This document shows, one piece after another, positions 6,995-17,300 of a DNA stretch of 38,817 bases (position 1 is the first letter of the stretch; each line of letters starts with the position of its first letter). The DNA comes from Ignavibacteria bacterium. Its GTDB lineage: Bacteria > Bacteroidota > Ignavibacteria > Tepidaquicellales > Tepidaquicellaceae. The stretch spans positions 1 to 38,817 of the forward strand of contig JAFGII010000048.1 in assembly GCA_016929695.1 (NCBI GenBank), written 5' to 3'. The notes below the pieces were generated by a model that was not told the DNA's origin, did no database searches, and saw only the letters and a program-made list of their open reading frames with translations. A program made the position numbers and the translations under genes.

Positions 6995-8506
6995 TCAGTA
7001 GTTATCAATCTGTGCACGCTGTAACTTACCGGAGTAGTCTATGTAAACTGCTTTCCATTCAGTATAAAAATCATATACCGTCCAGCCGCCTTCTCTGTGA
7101 CCGTTGCCAGTTCCCTTCACACCACCGAAAGGCATATGTGCTTCGGCTCCGATTGTAGCGCCGTTTATATAGGTAATGCCTGCCTGAATATCCCTTACAG
7201 CAGTGAATGCGTCATTTACGTTATTCGTAAATATGCTTGACGACAGTCCGTATTCTGTATCATTAAGTATATCAATTGCCTCTTCAAGATTATTGCATTT
7301 AATAACGGCAAGCACAGGTCCGAAGATTTCTTCTTTTGCAATCCGCATATTTCTTGTAACATTTGTGAATATTGTCGGTTTATAGAACCATCCTTTGGAA
7401 AGATTTCCTTCTGCTGAAAATTCTCCGCCTGTCAAGAGAGTTGCCCTGTCCTCGTTTTTCCCGATTTCGACATAAGAGTGAACAGTATTTCTCTGTGCTT
7501 CGCTTATGCAGGGACCTACATCAACGCCTTTGTCATTTCCGTAGCCGAGTTTTAATTTTTTCACGCGTTCAAGGAGTTTATCAATAAATTTATCGTGAAT
7601 GTCTTTATGAAGAATCAAACGTGAAGTTGCAGTACATCTTTGTCCGGTTGTCCCGAATGCACCCCACAAAACCGCATCGAGTGCAAGGTCAATATTAGCG
7701 TCGTTCATTACTATTTGAGCATTTTTTCCGCCGAGTTCAAGAGAAACCCTTTTAAGCATTTTTCCGCCTACTTCATTAATTCTTCTTCCGACTTCGGTAG
7801 AACCCGTAAATGAAATCAAATCAATACCGGGATTTGCCAGAAATTCTTCGCCCACTACACGACCTTTTCCGTGAACAAGATTTAGAACACCCGGGATATA
7901 TTCATTACCGAGAACCTGTTTCATTGCCTCGTCAATAATTTCAACCAATGTAGTTGCCGTTTTTGGAGTAAGTTCGGCAGGTTTGAAAACAACCGTATTT
8001 CCGCAAACGAGCGCAGGAAAAATTTTCCAGGTCGGAATAGCCATCGGAAAATTCCACGGAGTAATTATACCTGCCACGCCAATCGGAATTCTGAAACTCA
8101 GATTCATTTTGTTTTTCAGTTCACTCGGAGCGTTATAACCAAACAGTCTTCTACCTTCGGATGCCGCATAATAGGCGGTATCTATACCTTCCTGCGTATC
8201 GCCCTTTGTTTCCGCGAATACTTTTCCCATTTCACGTGTCATTTCAAATGCAATTTCATCTTTTTTTTCGAGCATAATATCACCAACCACTTTCAATACG
8301 TCGCCTCTTTTAGGTGCGGGAATAAGTCTCCATTTTTTAAATGCTTCGCGTGCCGCCGCAACTGCTTCCCTGACATCGTTTTCATCTGAACTTGGGAACA
8401 ATCCGATTAAATCATCTTTATCCGCGGGATTTCTGTTTTCCGAGAACTTTCCCGTTGATGCATCTTTCCATACACCGTTAATAAAATTTTGATATTTCTT
8501 TGCCAT
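6995..8506 (-). CDS. NAD(P)-dependent aldehyde dehydrogenase
   Basis: A full-length (503-residue) ALDH superfamily enzyme that oxidises an aldehyde to the acid. Visible catalytic features are Asn152 in TPWNFP, Lys175 in VVFKPAE, the coenzyme loop FTGSTEVG (233-240), Glu257 in LELGGKN and the nucleophile Cys291 in GQRCTATSR. The C-terminal [15 protein letters not shown] block is typical. The overall style resembles bacterial 2-oxoglutarate semialdehyde or similar semialdehyde dehydrogenases, but the true substrate is not determined. It is followed after 3 bp by the methyltransferase and preceded by the 8-bp minisatellite and the SDR gene, all minus strand. Confidence 0.93.
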   Translation of the reverse strand: MAKKYQNFINGVWKDASTGKFSENRNPADKDDLIGLFPSSDENDVREAVAAAREAFKKWRLIPAPKRGDVLKVVGDIMLEKKDEIAFEMTREMGKVFAETKGDTQEGIDTAYYAASEGRRLFGYNAPSELKNKMNLSFRIPIGVAGIITPWNFPMAIPTWKIFPALVCGNTVVFKPAELTPKTATTLVEIIDEAMKQVLGNEYIPGVLNLVHGKGRVVGEEFLANPGIDLISFTGSTEVGRRINEVGGKMLKRVSLELGGKNAQIVMNDANIDLALDAVLWGAFGTTGQRCTATSRLILHKDIHDKFIDKLLERVKKLKLGYGNDKGVDVGPCISEAQRNTVHSYVEIGKNEDRATLLTGGEFSAEGNLSKGWFYKPTIFTNVTRNMRIAKEEIFGPVLAVIKCNNLEEAIDILNDTEYGLSSSIFTNNVNDAFTAVRDIQAGITYINGATIGAEAHMPFGGVKGTGNGHREGGWTVYDFYTEWKAVYIDYSGKLQRAQIDNY

Positions 8507-8588
8507 AATTATTAGGGTTAAATTTTAGATTATTTCTTTAAGTTAAATATTACGGGTGATTTAAGAAATTCAAAAAACACGGAAAATT

Positions 8589-8772
8589 AAGGTGACAAGG
8601 TGACGAAGTGACAAGGTGACAAGGTGACGAGGTGACGAGGTGACGAGGTGACAAGGTGACGAGGTGACGAGGTGACGAGGCGACAAGGTGACAAAGTGAC
8701 AAGGTGACGAGGTGACAAGGTGACGAGGTTACAAGATGACAAAGTGACAAGGTGACAAGGTGACAAGGTGTC
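8589..8772. repeat. Minisatellite: 23 perfect-period 8-bp units
   Basis: The plus strand reads as 23 consecutive 8-mers of consensus RAGGTGAC with no insertion or deletion. Variation is by substitution only, chiefly A/G at the first base. The final unit, AAGGTGTC (8765-8772), supplies two bases of the SDR stop codon (TGA, complement at 8771-8773). The other end stops 82 bp before the aldehyde dehydrogenase start. Open frames across it (LVTLSPCHL-type peptides) reflect the absence of stops in the unit rather than a gene. Confidence 0.95.
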
Positions 8773-9532
8773 AGAAACCATAAACAGAAAAGCCGCCGTC
8801 AACGGTGACGCACTGACCGGTGAGGTATGAAGCGGCAGGCATACAGAGAAAAGCGGCAACTGTTCCGATTTCTTCCGGTTTGCAGATTCGTTTCATCGGA
8901 GTTCGCATCATAACCCTATCATAGTATTTTTTATCTTTTAAAAGTTTTTCGACGAGTGGTGTGTCGGTGTACCAAGGAGCGATTGCATTCACACGAATTG
9001 CCGGAGCCCATTCAACGGCAAGATTTTTTGTAAGTTGATTTATTGCCGCTTTTGTCATTCCATATGGTGAACCGGTACTTGTATTTATCAATCCTGAGAC
9101 AGATGAAATATTTACTATTGATGCATCACGAGAATTTTTTAAAAAATCATACGATAATTTGCACATTTCAAATGTATTAAATAAATTTGTATGCATAATT
9201 TTTTCGAATTCGTCCTCCGTATATTCAGTTGTTTTTTTTCTTATATTTGTTCCAACGTTATTTATGAGAATATCAAATTTATCCCAGATTAAAGGCAGGT
9301 AATCAAATAATTTTTTTCGTTCTTCTTTTATGCCTAAATCCGCGGAAAATCCTTTTACATTATATCCTTTTTCCGACAATAATATTTCCAGAGATTTAAT
9401 ATCTTCACTGTTTCTTGCAATAAATATTATTTCCGCACCGAGCAGAGCAAGTTCTTCCACGATTGACTTTCCTATTCCCTTTGTTCCGCCTGTAACAAGA
9501 GCACGTTTATTTTTTAATGTCCATTTTTCCAT
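8771..9532 (-). CDS. Short-chain dehydrogenase/reductase (SDR)
   Basis: A 253-residue classical SDR using NAD(P)H to interconvert an alcohol and a ketone. The coenzyme motif TGGTKGIG is at residues 14-21, NNVG at 91-94, and the catalytic Ser144, Tyr157 and Lys161 are in ISSVSG and YGMTK. The C-terminal LTGQCVTVDGGFSVYGF is typical of the family. The Arg40 following strand 2 (IIFIAR) favours NADP(H). Tropinone-reductase-like or 3-oxoacyl reductase-like roles are possible and the substrate is open. It is transcribed away from the DUF4153 gene. Its stop codon runs straight into the 8-bp minisatellite. Confidence 0.92.
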   Translation of the reverse strand: MEKWTLKNKRALVTGGTKGIGKSIVEELALLGAEIIFIARNSEDIKSLEILLSEKGYNVKGFSADLGIKEERKKLFDYLPLIWDKFDILINNVGTNIRKKTTEYTEDEFEKIMHTNLFNTFEMCKLSYDFLKNSRDASIVNISSVSGLINTSTGSPYGMTKAAINQLTKNLAVEWAPAIRVNAIAPWYTDTPLVEKLLKDKKYYDRVMMRTPMKRICKPEEIGTVAAFLCMPAASYLTGQCVTVDGGFSVYGF

Positions 9533-9601
9533 ATATGTATTTTTTTGTTTAATTTATGATTTATTTAGTTTAACTTAAATTCAAATTATCGGAATACATT
9601 C

Positions 9602-9650
9602 CCCTACCCCCTCCAAAGGGGACAGTGTATCCCTCTTTGGAGGGGCAGGG
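9602..9650. repeat. Long C/G-rich inverted repeat in a divergent promoter region
   Basis: Arms of about 20 bases (CCCTACCCCCTCCAAAGGGG and, on the other side, CCCTCTTTGGAGGGGCAGGG) pair with small offsets around about nine bases. It lies between the divergent SDR and DUF4153 genes and ends 17 bp before the DUF4153 ATG, so it could fold in that gene's leader. It looks like a dispersed intergenic palindrome rather than a dedicated operator. Confidence 0.6.
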
Positions 9651-9667
9651 AAACATAAACAAACAAT

Positions 9668-11476
9668 ATGAAACTACAGTCATTATCAAATCTATATAAC
9701 GAGTCCGTAAATACATTTAAGAGATTCCCCTTTGTAATACTTAATGCAGTACTACTTACCTTAATAATGATATATTTTGCGGAATTTGATACCGAGCAAA
9801 ACATTACATATTTTCGCCTGATGAACGGAGCCATGGCAGCATCAATCGGGATACCTGTTTTATTTGCACTCGCTATTTTTTCCGAAAGTTACAATCATTC
9901 AAGAAAAATATCATATTTATTACAGGCAGCAGGGATAATTCTGCTTGCAGTATTTTATTATTCAATGTCCCGTGAGGAGAATTTTTATGACGGTTCACGT
10001 TATATGATGTATTTTACGGCGGCTCATTTACTTGTATCCTTTTCTATGTTTAAAAAGGATGAAGGAAAATACATATTCTCGAATTTCTGGGACTTTAACC
10101 TTAAATTATTTCTCAGAATTCTGATTTCGGCATTTTACTCTTTGGTGTTGTTTGCCGGTCTGGCGATAGCGCTGGTATCTTTTGATAAATTATTTAACAT
10201 GGATATTAAAGAAGAAAGATACCTGCAGTTATTTTTTCTCATAGCGGGAATTTTTAACACCTGGTTTTTTCTATCGGGTGTTCCTAAAAAAGAGGATGAA
10301 ATTACGGCCTACCCCAATGCACTGAAAATTTTCACACAGTATGTAGCAATTCCGATTGTCGTTGTTTATCTTATTATTCTTTATTTATACACAGGTAAAA
10401 TAATTCTTGCGTGGCAACTGCCTGTCGGATGGGTTTCAAATCTCATTATTGGATTTTCCATTGCAGGAATTTTTGCATTACTGCTTGTTCATCCGATAAA
10501 AAATACAGAAAACAACAAATGGATTTTAATTTTCGGGAAAGTATTCTACTTCATATTAATCCCTTTAATCATTCTGCTTTATACGGCTATTCTCAGACGT
10601 ATATCGGAATACGGTATTACTGAAAACCGTTATTATATTTTCGTTGCGGCTTTATGGCTCACGGGGATTGCATTATATTTTATATTCAGTAAAGAAAAAA
10701 ATATCAAGATAATTCCAATTTCATTATTTATTATTATACTGTTTGCCTCATTTGGACCGTGGGGAGCGTTCTCGGTTTCTTTGAATAATCAACTTGGAAG
10801 GTTTGAGCATCTGTTAACAAAAAACAATATTCTCGTTGACGGTAAAATCACAAAAACAAATACAACAGTCAGTCCGGAAGATAACGATAATATATTCTCT
10901 ATTCTTGGTTTTCTTGAAATGCGAAAACAGTATTCCGAAATTCAGCCGTGGTTTGATATTTCGCTTGATTCAATCGCTAAAGAAGATAATTATATAAGAT
11001 TTGTTTTTAATTCCGAAACAGCCATAATGAAATACATGGGACTGGAATATAATCCGAACAAAATCAGAGTATTTGACAACAATTATGAATACAGGTCAAA
11101 AGACTTATCCCGGATTGATGTGAGCGGATACAATTATGTTTATTATTTCAGAAATTATGAATCTTCTGACACAGTAAAAACAATTTCATATTTTAATTAC
11201 GATGTGTTTAAAGTTCAGAAGGACACCGGGAAAAAGCAGATAAATGTTTCATTTTCAAACGATTCGGGTAAAACTTATTCTGATACAATAAAAATAGATA
11301 TGCCTGAAATATTTGAGAATTTAAAAACAAGTACTTCTTCCGAATATTTTTATCTGGATAAAGAGGGAAAACGGTTTAAATTCCGTATGTACATCACATA
11401 TTATACAGGTGAGATGAAAAATAATATATTTTATCCGGATATTCTGAACTGTGTTTTTCTTTTTGGAAAACTGTGA
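9668..11476 (+). CDS. DUF4153-type integral membrane protein
   Basis: The 602-residue protein has about eleven hydrophobic segments in the first ~370 residues, then a soluble C-terminal part of about 230 residues rich in beta-type sequence. The membrane part, including LFFLIAGIFNTWFFLSGVPK and YLIILYLYTGKIILAWQLP, has the character of the DUF4153 family, whose biochemical role is not established. It is monocistronic here, divergent from the SDR gene. Its stop codon is followed after seven bases by a G-rich 8-bp minisatellite and then by a bidirectional terminator. Confidence 0.82.
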   Translation: MKLQSLSNLYNESVNTFKRFPFVILNAVLLTLIMIYFAEFDTEQNITYFRLMNGAMAASIGIPVLFALAIFSESYNHSRKISYLLQAAGIILLAVFYYSMSREENFYDGSRYMMYFTAAHLLVSFSMFKKDEGKYIFSNFWDFNLKLFLRILISAFYSLVLFAGLAIALVSFDKLFNMDIKEERYLQLFFLIAGIFNTWFFLSGVPKKEDEITAYPNALKIFTQYVAIPIVVVYLIILYLYTGKIILAWQLPVGWVSNLIIGFSIAGIFALLLVHPIKNTENNKWILIFGKVFYFILIPLIILLYTAILRRISEYGITENRYYIFVAALWLTGIALYFIFSKEKNIKIIPISLFIIILFASFGPWGAFSVSLNNQLGRFEHLLTKNNILVDGKITKTNTTVSPEDNDNIFSILGFLEMRKQYSEIQPWFDISLDSIAKEDNYIRFVFNSETAIMKYMGLEYNPNKIRVFDNNYEYRSKDLSRIDVSGYNYVYYFRNYESSDTVKTISYFNYDVFKVQKDTGKKQINVSFSNDSGKTYSDTIKIDMPEIFENLKTSTSSEYFYLDKEGKRFKFRMYITYYTGEMKNNIFYPDILNCVFLFGKL

Positions 11477-11483
11477 TTAAAAA

Positions 11484-11715
11484 GTGGATGGCTAAATGGG
11501 TGGATGGGAAGATGGGTGGATGGGAAGATGGGGAGATGGGTAAATGGGTGGATGGGTGGACGGGTGGATGGGGAGATGGGTGGATGGGGAGATGGGTGGA
11601 AGGGAAGATGAGTGGATGGGAAGATGGGTAAATGGGGGGATGGGTGGATGGGAAGATGGGTGGAAGGGAAGATGGGTGGAAGGGAAGATGGGTAAATGGG
11701 TGGATGGGTAAATGA
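11484..11715. repeat. G-rich minisatellite: 29 perfect-period 8-bp units
   Basis: The plus strand consists of 29 consecutive 8-mers related to GTGGATGG, GAAGATGG and GTAAATGG, without a single insertion or deletion, starting seven bases after the DUF4153 stop. Units often alternate between types. The strand carries many GGG runs spaced by five bases, the usual G-quadruplex-forming pattern, so the mRNA 3' end could fold. The array ends 11 bp before the terminator stem. Confidence 0.95.
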
Positions 11716-11718
11716 GTG

Positions 11719-11756
11719 AAAAAAAAGCCCGGTACTTTCCGGTGCCGGGCTTTTTT
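11719..11756. terminator. Bidirectional Rho-independent terminator
   Basis: A GC-rich 9-bp stem (GCCCGGTAC / GTGCCGGGC, one wobble, 11727-11750) with a six-base loop is flanked by A8 on the left and T6 on the right. It can therefore end transcripts from either side. It serves the convergent DUF4153 (plus) and LamG/T9SS (minus) genes. Confidence 0.92.
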
Positions 11757-11786
11757 ATATTACTATTTTTTATTAATAACTTCCGT

Positions 11787-14111
11787 TTATTTCAGGACGA
11801 CCATTTTCTTAATATCAATAAAATCACCTGCCTGCATTCTATAAAAATATGTACCGCTTGCGAGAGTTGATGCATCGAACGTAATATCATAAGTTCCCGA
11901 TTTCATAAAGCCGTTCATTATGACGGACACTTCTCTTCCGAGCATATCAAATACTTTAATACTGACATCACCTTCTTTCGGTAACTGCACTCTGATTGTT
12001 GTTGTCGGGTTAAACGGATTCGGATAATTTTGGCTGAGACTGTAAGTTTCAGGATTACCGGCAACAGGTTCTATTCCTGTTGTAATATTATTATATCTTA
12101 TTCCCCAGCCGAGTAATGTACCAGTAAACCCACCGAGGTCATCAGTAACTTCAAGTATCCAGTTTCCGTGGACATTTGTTCCGCCGAAATTACCCATTGT
12201 AACTTCAGGTCCAGCGATATGTGAGAACGGACAGAAAAAGTTTGCAGTATTAACATTAGTTCCGCCATCAATAAAGAAAGTCCGGTAACCGCCCTGTGAA
12301 CTTCCGCCGTTATCAGTTGACAATTCCCGCGTTGTACCATTTGGTGCTCTTAAAACAATATCAAGGTCGGCAGCATAAGTATGCTGTATTGCAACGAATA
12401 CTTCGAGAGAAGTCAATGCAGCCGAAGGAGAAACATACACTGTATCTTTAGTTGTTGTATTATCCAGAATTGTTTTATTTGATGTTCTAAGATAAAAACT
12501 TTGCGGGAAAGGATTGGTTGCCAAATTTCTATTAATTACGGTAGCGTGGGCATCGAAGGAAGTTGAGGGTGTTCCACTTGAAGTTTCATTGGAATAGCCG
12601 CTGAATCTGCAATTATTAGTACCGCCTGTATTAAAGGAGCCGTCAATTCCCGTAGAAGAGCTGCGATTTAGTAAATTACCGTCAAAATTCCATGCCGCTA
12701 CCATTGTAGAAGGCATTGATGATGCCCGGCAGGAATTAAACATATAACGTTGTATTTGTGCCTGAGTTAAAGCAGTACTCCATAGCCTGACTTCATCAAT
12801 ATATCCTTTAAACATACCAGTACTTGTATAATATTTACCTATTGTAGCGGGGTCGGTATTTGTCGGCATTGCAAGATTATAAGTTGATTCATAATCCAAT
12901 TGACCGTTAACATAGAGTCGCACTGTAAAATTAGGACCTCCTGACCACATTGCCGCAACATGATACCATTTACCTGTTGTAAATACGACAGGTCCGTTAC
13001 TGATATAATTGTGCGCACCTATGTTTAAACCAATTTTATTACCTGCGGAAATGTAAAAAGCAAAATTATGATTTGCAAAAGTTGTACCTTTTGAAATAAT
13101 TGTATTTAAAGTACTTGCTGTTGTTAAGTAAATCCAAGCGTCCAATCCTCCTGATGCAGTCTGGTTAAATATTGTAGAATGAGGAATTGTAACAAAATCA
13201 GTGGTACCTCCTTCCAGTTTCAGTGCAAAATTATAGGGTATAGGTATTCCGTATATTGAGACATACTGTCCTTCTGCACCAAATCTGCCATACATTGTAA
13301 TATTTCCAAATGCATCCGAGAAAGGTGAGCCTGTATTAAAATTCCAGGAATTATTAATACTTGCATAATTTATTGCAGATGTGATAGCATTACCGGTATT
13401 AGCTCCACTGCCGTCTCCCAATCCAACAAAACGATTGTTACGAATTTCCGCAAGTGTTCTAACATCGTCCCAGTACCGTACCTCGTCAATTTTGCCGAGA
13501 AATTGTCCTGAACTGAAAAATGCTTTTGAATTTCCTATTGTTGCGGAATCTGAGGTGATATTCCAGGAACCAGTATTTGTTGATGTTGAACCGCTCTGTG
13601 CACCATTCACATAAAATGTGACAGTGTAATTTCCCGCACCTCCAGACCAAGTTGCAGCAACATGTGTCCACACATTCTGGGATATAGTAGCACCGCTTGT
13701 ATTGGTTGTTGGGGCAGTTCCGAATCTGATAAACAAATGATTACTTGCTATTCCAAAATAAATTCCAACATTTGTTGCGTCTCCTTTCGCAAATATTGTT
13801 GGAACTGAGCCGCCTCCTGTCCAATAAATCCATGCTTCAATACTACCATCAACATTTTCATTTGTTACACCTCCTGCTGCAGCATACTGACCCGCAGCAA
13901 GAGATAAGTTGGCATTAACATTAAACCAGCCGTACTCGTCGGTTTGTACTTTTGAAGTACTGTTGTTTATTTTTAATGCAGGATTTTTTGTTTCGACAGA
14001 GGAATAATTTCCCTTCACGTCGAATGGTCCCGGCATGTCTGCTCTGTATTCCTGTGCATATATATTAGCAAAGGCAAACAGAGCAATTAAAGAAATAATG
14101 AACTTTTTCAT
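11787..14111 (-). CDS. T9SS substrate with two LamG-like domains and a P-domain
   Basis: A 774-residue surface protein. After a signal peptide (MKKFIISLIALFAFANIYAQ) come two concanavalin-A/LamG-like domains at about 60-230 and 300-460, each with the signatures WTHVAATWSGG or WYHVAAMWSGG and GKIDEVRYW or GYIDEVRLW. Next is a proprotein-convertase P-domain-like region (about 565-680: VFVAIQHTYAADLDIVLRAP, GNWILEVTDD). A T9SS type A sorting domain follows (NYPNPFNPTT, VFDMLGREVS, SGTYFYR). LamG modules usually bind carbohydrate or protein. No protease domain is present despite the P-domain. It is the only gene between the terminator and the helicase gene, and is likely to be its own transcript. 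Confidence 0.9.
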   Translation of the reverse strand: MKKFIISLIALFAFANIYAQEYRADMPGPFDVKGNYSSVETKNPALKINNSTSKVQTDEYGWFNVNANLSLAAGQYAAAGGVTNENVDGSIEAWIYWTGGGSVPTIFAKGDATNVGIYFGIASNHLFIRFGTAPTTNTSGATISQNVWTHVAATWSGGAGNYTVTFYVNGAQSGSTSTNTGSWNITSDSATIGNSKAFFSSGQFLGKIDEVRYWDDVRTLAEIRNNRFVGLGDGSGANTGNAITSAINYASINNSWNFNTGSPFSDAFGNITMYGRFGAEGQYVSIYGIPIPYNFALKLEGGTTDFVTIPHSTIFNQTASGGLDAWIYLTTASTLNTIISKGTTFANHNFAFYISAGNKIGLNIGAHNYISNGPVVFTTGKWYHVAAMWSGGPNFTVRLYVNGQLDYESTYNLAMPTNTDPATIGKYYTSTGMFKGYIDEVRLWSTALTQAQIQRYMFNSCRASSMPSTMVAAWNFDGNLLNRSSSTGIDGSFNTGGTNNCRFSGYSNETSSGTPSTSFDAHATVINRNLATNPFPQSFYLRTSNKTILDNTTTKDTVYVSPSAALTSLEVFVAIQHTYAADLDIVLRAPNGTTRELSTDNGGSSQGGYRTFFIDGGTNVNTANFFCPFSHIAGPEVTMGNFGGTNVHGNWILEVTDDLGGFTGTLLGWGIRYNNITTGIEPVAGNPETYSLSQNYPNPFNPTTTIRVQLPKEGDVSIKVFDMLGREVSVIMNGFMKSGTYDITFDASTLASGTYFYRMQAGDFIDIKKMVVLK

Positions 14112-14317
14112 TTTTACCCTTTCTAATTGTTTTAATTTTATGTGAATTTGCTCTATATGTTTTTAGCATTATTTTTATTCTTTTTTATAACGAAACTTAT
14201 ATTTATTTAATATTCAAGGGGAAAATCAGTACATATTTTTATGATTTTATTAGATGACGCTGTAATTATATTTACACAACACATATTTTCGCGGGAGGTG
14301 AACAGTAAAAGATTAAT

Positions 14318-17300
14318 TTAAAATTGAGTCACATATCCGTTTTTCTCTTTTATAATTTCGATTACGCGGGAATAATGGGGGGAGCAGGAGAGAACTTCTT
14401 CGCAGCCGAGAATTATAAGATGTTCTTTTGCTCTAGAAAGAGCAACGTTTAATTTTCTATCAACTGTTTTATCGAGATTCAGCGACTGAAGATTTGCAAT
14501 CTGGGCGCGGTTATATACGGCAAGAGATATAATAATTATATCCCGTTCGGAGCCCTGAAACCTTTCGACAGTATCAACAGTAACTTTATCAATTATTTCT
14601 TCATCATTGATGCTATTTTTTATTTTACTAATCTGCATCCGCCAGGGAGTAATTACCCCGACACATTTTTCATTAAATTTTTTACCGTATCCTTTTTTTA
14701 TTCTTTCAAGCAGAAGATTAACTCTGTCTGCTTCTTCCGAGTTATATTTATTTTCTTTAATTACTCTTGACGGGAAAAAAAGTACACGTGATGCTGCCAG
14801 AATTTTTTCAATATTGTCAGGAGAATTTATATTAAACAATTTCTGAGACGAAGATTGTGATTCATTTCCGCTGAACAGACTCACCTGATAATTACCCCTG
14901 ATTAAATCAGCAATATCACTGTGCATCCGGTAATGGGTTTCGAGTGTATCACAGGAATCCTTCCATCCTTTTTTTATACAGTGAGTAAAAAATCTTTCAA
15001 AGAGTGAATTACCGAGAGAATATATACCTGCCGCATTCAGCAATTTTTCTTCCACGGTGCAATATTTTTCATCCTGCAGGACAACGGCAGGCAGCTGAAG
15101 ATGGTCACCTATTAAAATGAATTTTTTGCACTTCGCAAGAATTCCTATCAACTGCGGTTCAACAATCTGACTTGCCTCATCAACAAATACTATATCAAAG
15201 TTTTTCAGATGCTCGAGGTCTTTATGCTTGCCGAGAAATGAATGAACAGTTGAAACAATTATTCTTTTCTCTTTAATCAGTTTCTTAATGACTTCGGGAT
15301 TTTTATTTTCAGGAAGGTTCTGGAAAAGGTTTTCATCATCAACATTATCACTTCCTAAACGGAGATAATTTCTCATTACCGATTTAATATTCTCATTGTT
15401 AATATAAGAGATTCCTTTTCTGAGATTATTACATATTTCATCAACTGCTCTGTTTGTATAGGCAAGGATTGTAATATCTGAACCCGGGTTATCCTTTATT
15501 GCTTCAGCAACCATAAGCATCAACGCCACGGAAGTCTTGCCGGTTCCGGGCGGACCCTGCAGGATAAAATAGTCCTTTGCACATTTTGATTTTGAAATTA
15601 TTCGATTCAGATTTTCATTCAGTCCGGGATGTCTGAAATTCTTCTTAATCGTTTCAGGTTTAATTTTACACAGCAGAAGTTCTTTTCTTTTTTTATCTGC
15701 TTTAAGAAAGGTAAAAAGCGACTGAGTCTGATTTTTATAATTTGCTTCAAAAATATCATGTTCAATTGCCCACAGTGTTTCACCCGAAAAAATATTTTCC
15801 TTTACCTGTTTATTTCTTAACTTAATATGCACTTTTTCTTTAGTAATATTCGTGATTGTACATTTCAGAATCTGTGATTTAACAGGTGAAGGAGCGGACG
15901 GATTTTTCGGATAAATAATTCCTATATCGCCTTCCCTAAAATTTGTAATACCGTCAGGAACTATACGATTAAACCGGTATTCATCTTTTTTTGCCGAGTA
16001 TTTATCATAAGTCAGATTATCAAGTATTCCCGAATTTTCTTCTTTATCAAGAAAAGATTCCAGCCACAACGAAGCGAAACCGTTATAAGCTCCTTCATAA
16101 TATTTATCAGTACCTGTTTTTGCCGTCTTTAGTTCATTTGTAACAAAAGAAGTGAAATATTTAAAATACAATTTTTCTGTCTCGGAAGAGTTTTTAATAA
16201 CGGCAGCAAACTCTGAAAATTTAGAGATGATGAAAGACGGATAATCTTTGTTATTGAATTTTATGAGTTCATTTAAAACCGAGTAATCCTTTTGAGAAAG
16301 TTTCAATTCCGCATCAACAATTCTGTTCCGCAAATTAAGCAGGTTATTGTACAAAGTTTTGTCTTTAGGAACATTCCGCAGATAATTTTTGGCTGCTTTT
16401 GAATAGAAAATCGAACTTGACCCCAGACGATTTTTAAAGACAGAATCAATAATTAAATTATATGCAATCACCTGCATTTTATGATTCAGCCAGGTATCAT
16501 AATTCGGGAAACTACCTGATTTAAGTTCCACGATTTCCTTATCGTTAATTCCGCTTTCCAGCATAACATCAAGTCTTCCCTGAAGTCCGAATTCCGGCGC
16601 AATAAAAGTCGGTTCTATAATTTTATTTTTATTTTTTACATATCCGCTGAAATGCTTTATGTTATTAAGGTGAAGAGTTTTTATTTCTTTTTTTATTTCC
16701 CCAAGTTCATTTTTTGTCAGTTTCAGGGACTGAAGCACATCATAGGAATTATCAAATTCTTCATCAAAATCACTTTTTGGATTAACGGTAAAAATATCGA
16801 GAATATTATTTACTATATTTCCCTTCAGCATAAAGGGCGACGAATCATTTGAAATGAACTTGTCAATAAAATACAACAAATGAGTAGAGCCCCTTAGCTG
16901 GAAGCACTCAGCAACCGCACGTGCTTCAAGAAGATAATCCGGCTCGAGTATCAGCAGAGTATCCTGTGCAGTGTTGTATAAATCTATATTATTTTTCGTC
17001 TGTATAACATTAAAAATATTCAGATTAGACAGATATTTTAACGCACTTTTCAGATATAAAAACGGCGGATAAATATTCAGAAAAAATTGTTCCGTTTCAT
17101 CTTCACTTTCGAGTTTAACCGTGAAGAAAGACATTCCTGTTGAAGTTTTTTTTTCATCGGATACATTGAGAACAACTGTACGAAGGAAAAGGATTTTTTT
17201 TCTTAAAGATTTTTTAACTTCTTCAAATCCGGGAACACCTGAATTTTTATACAGATAAATAATTTCATCGGGGATTGCGGTTCCCGAGAAACAGTTAATT

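Noticed and set aside
8550-8859. Two minus-strand open frames made of LVTLSPCHL-like peptides
   Set aside because: They consist of the translated 8-bp minisatellite, which simply lacks stop codons; one begins inside the SDR gene in another frame.
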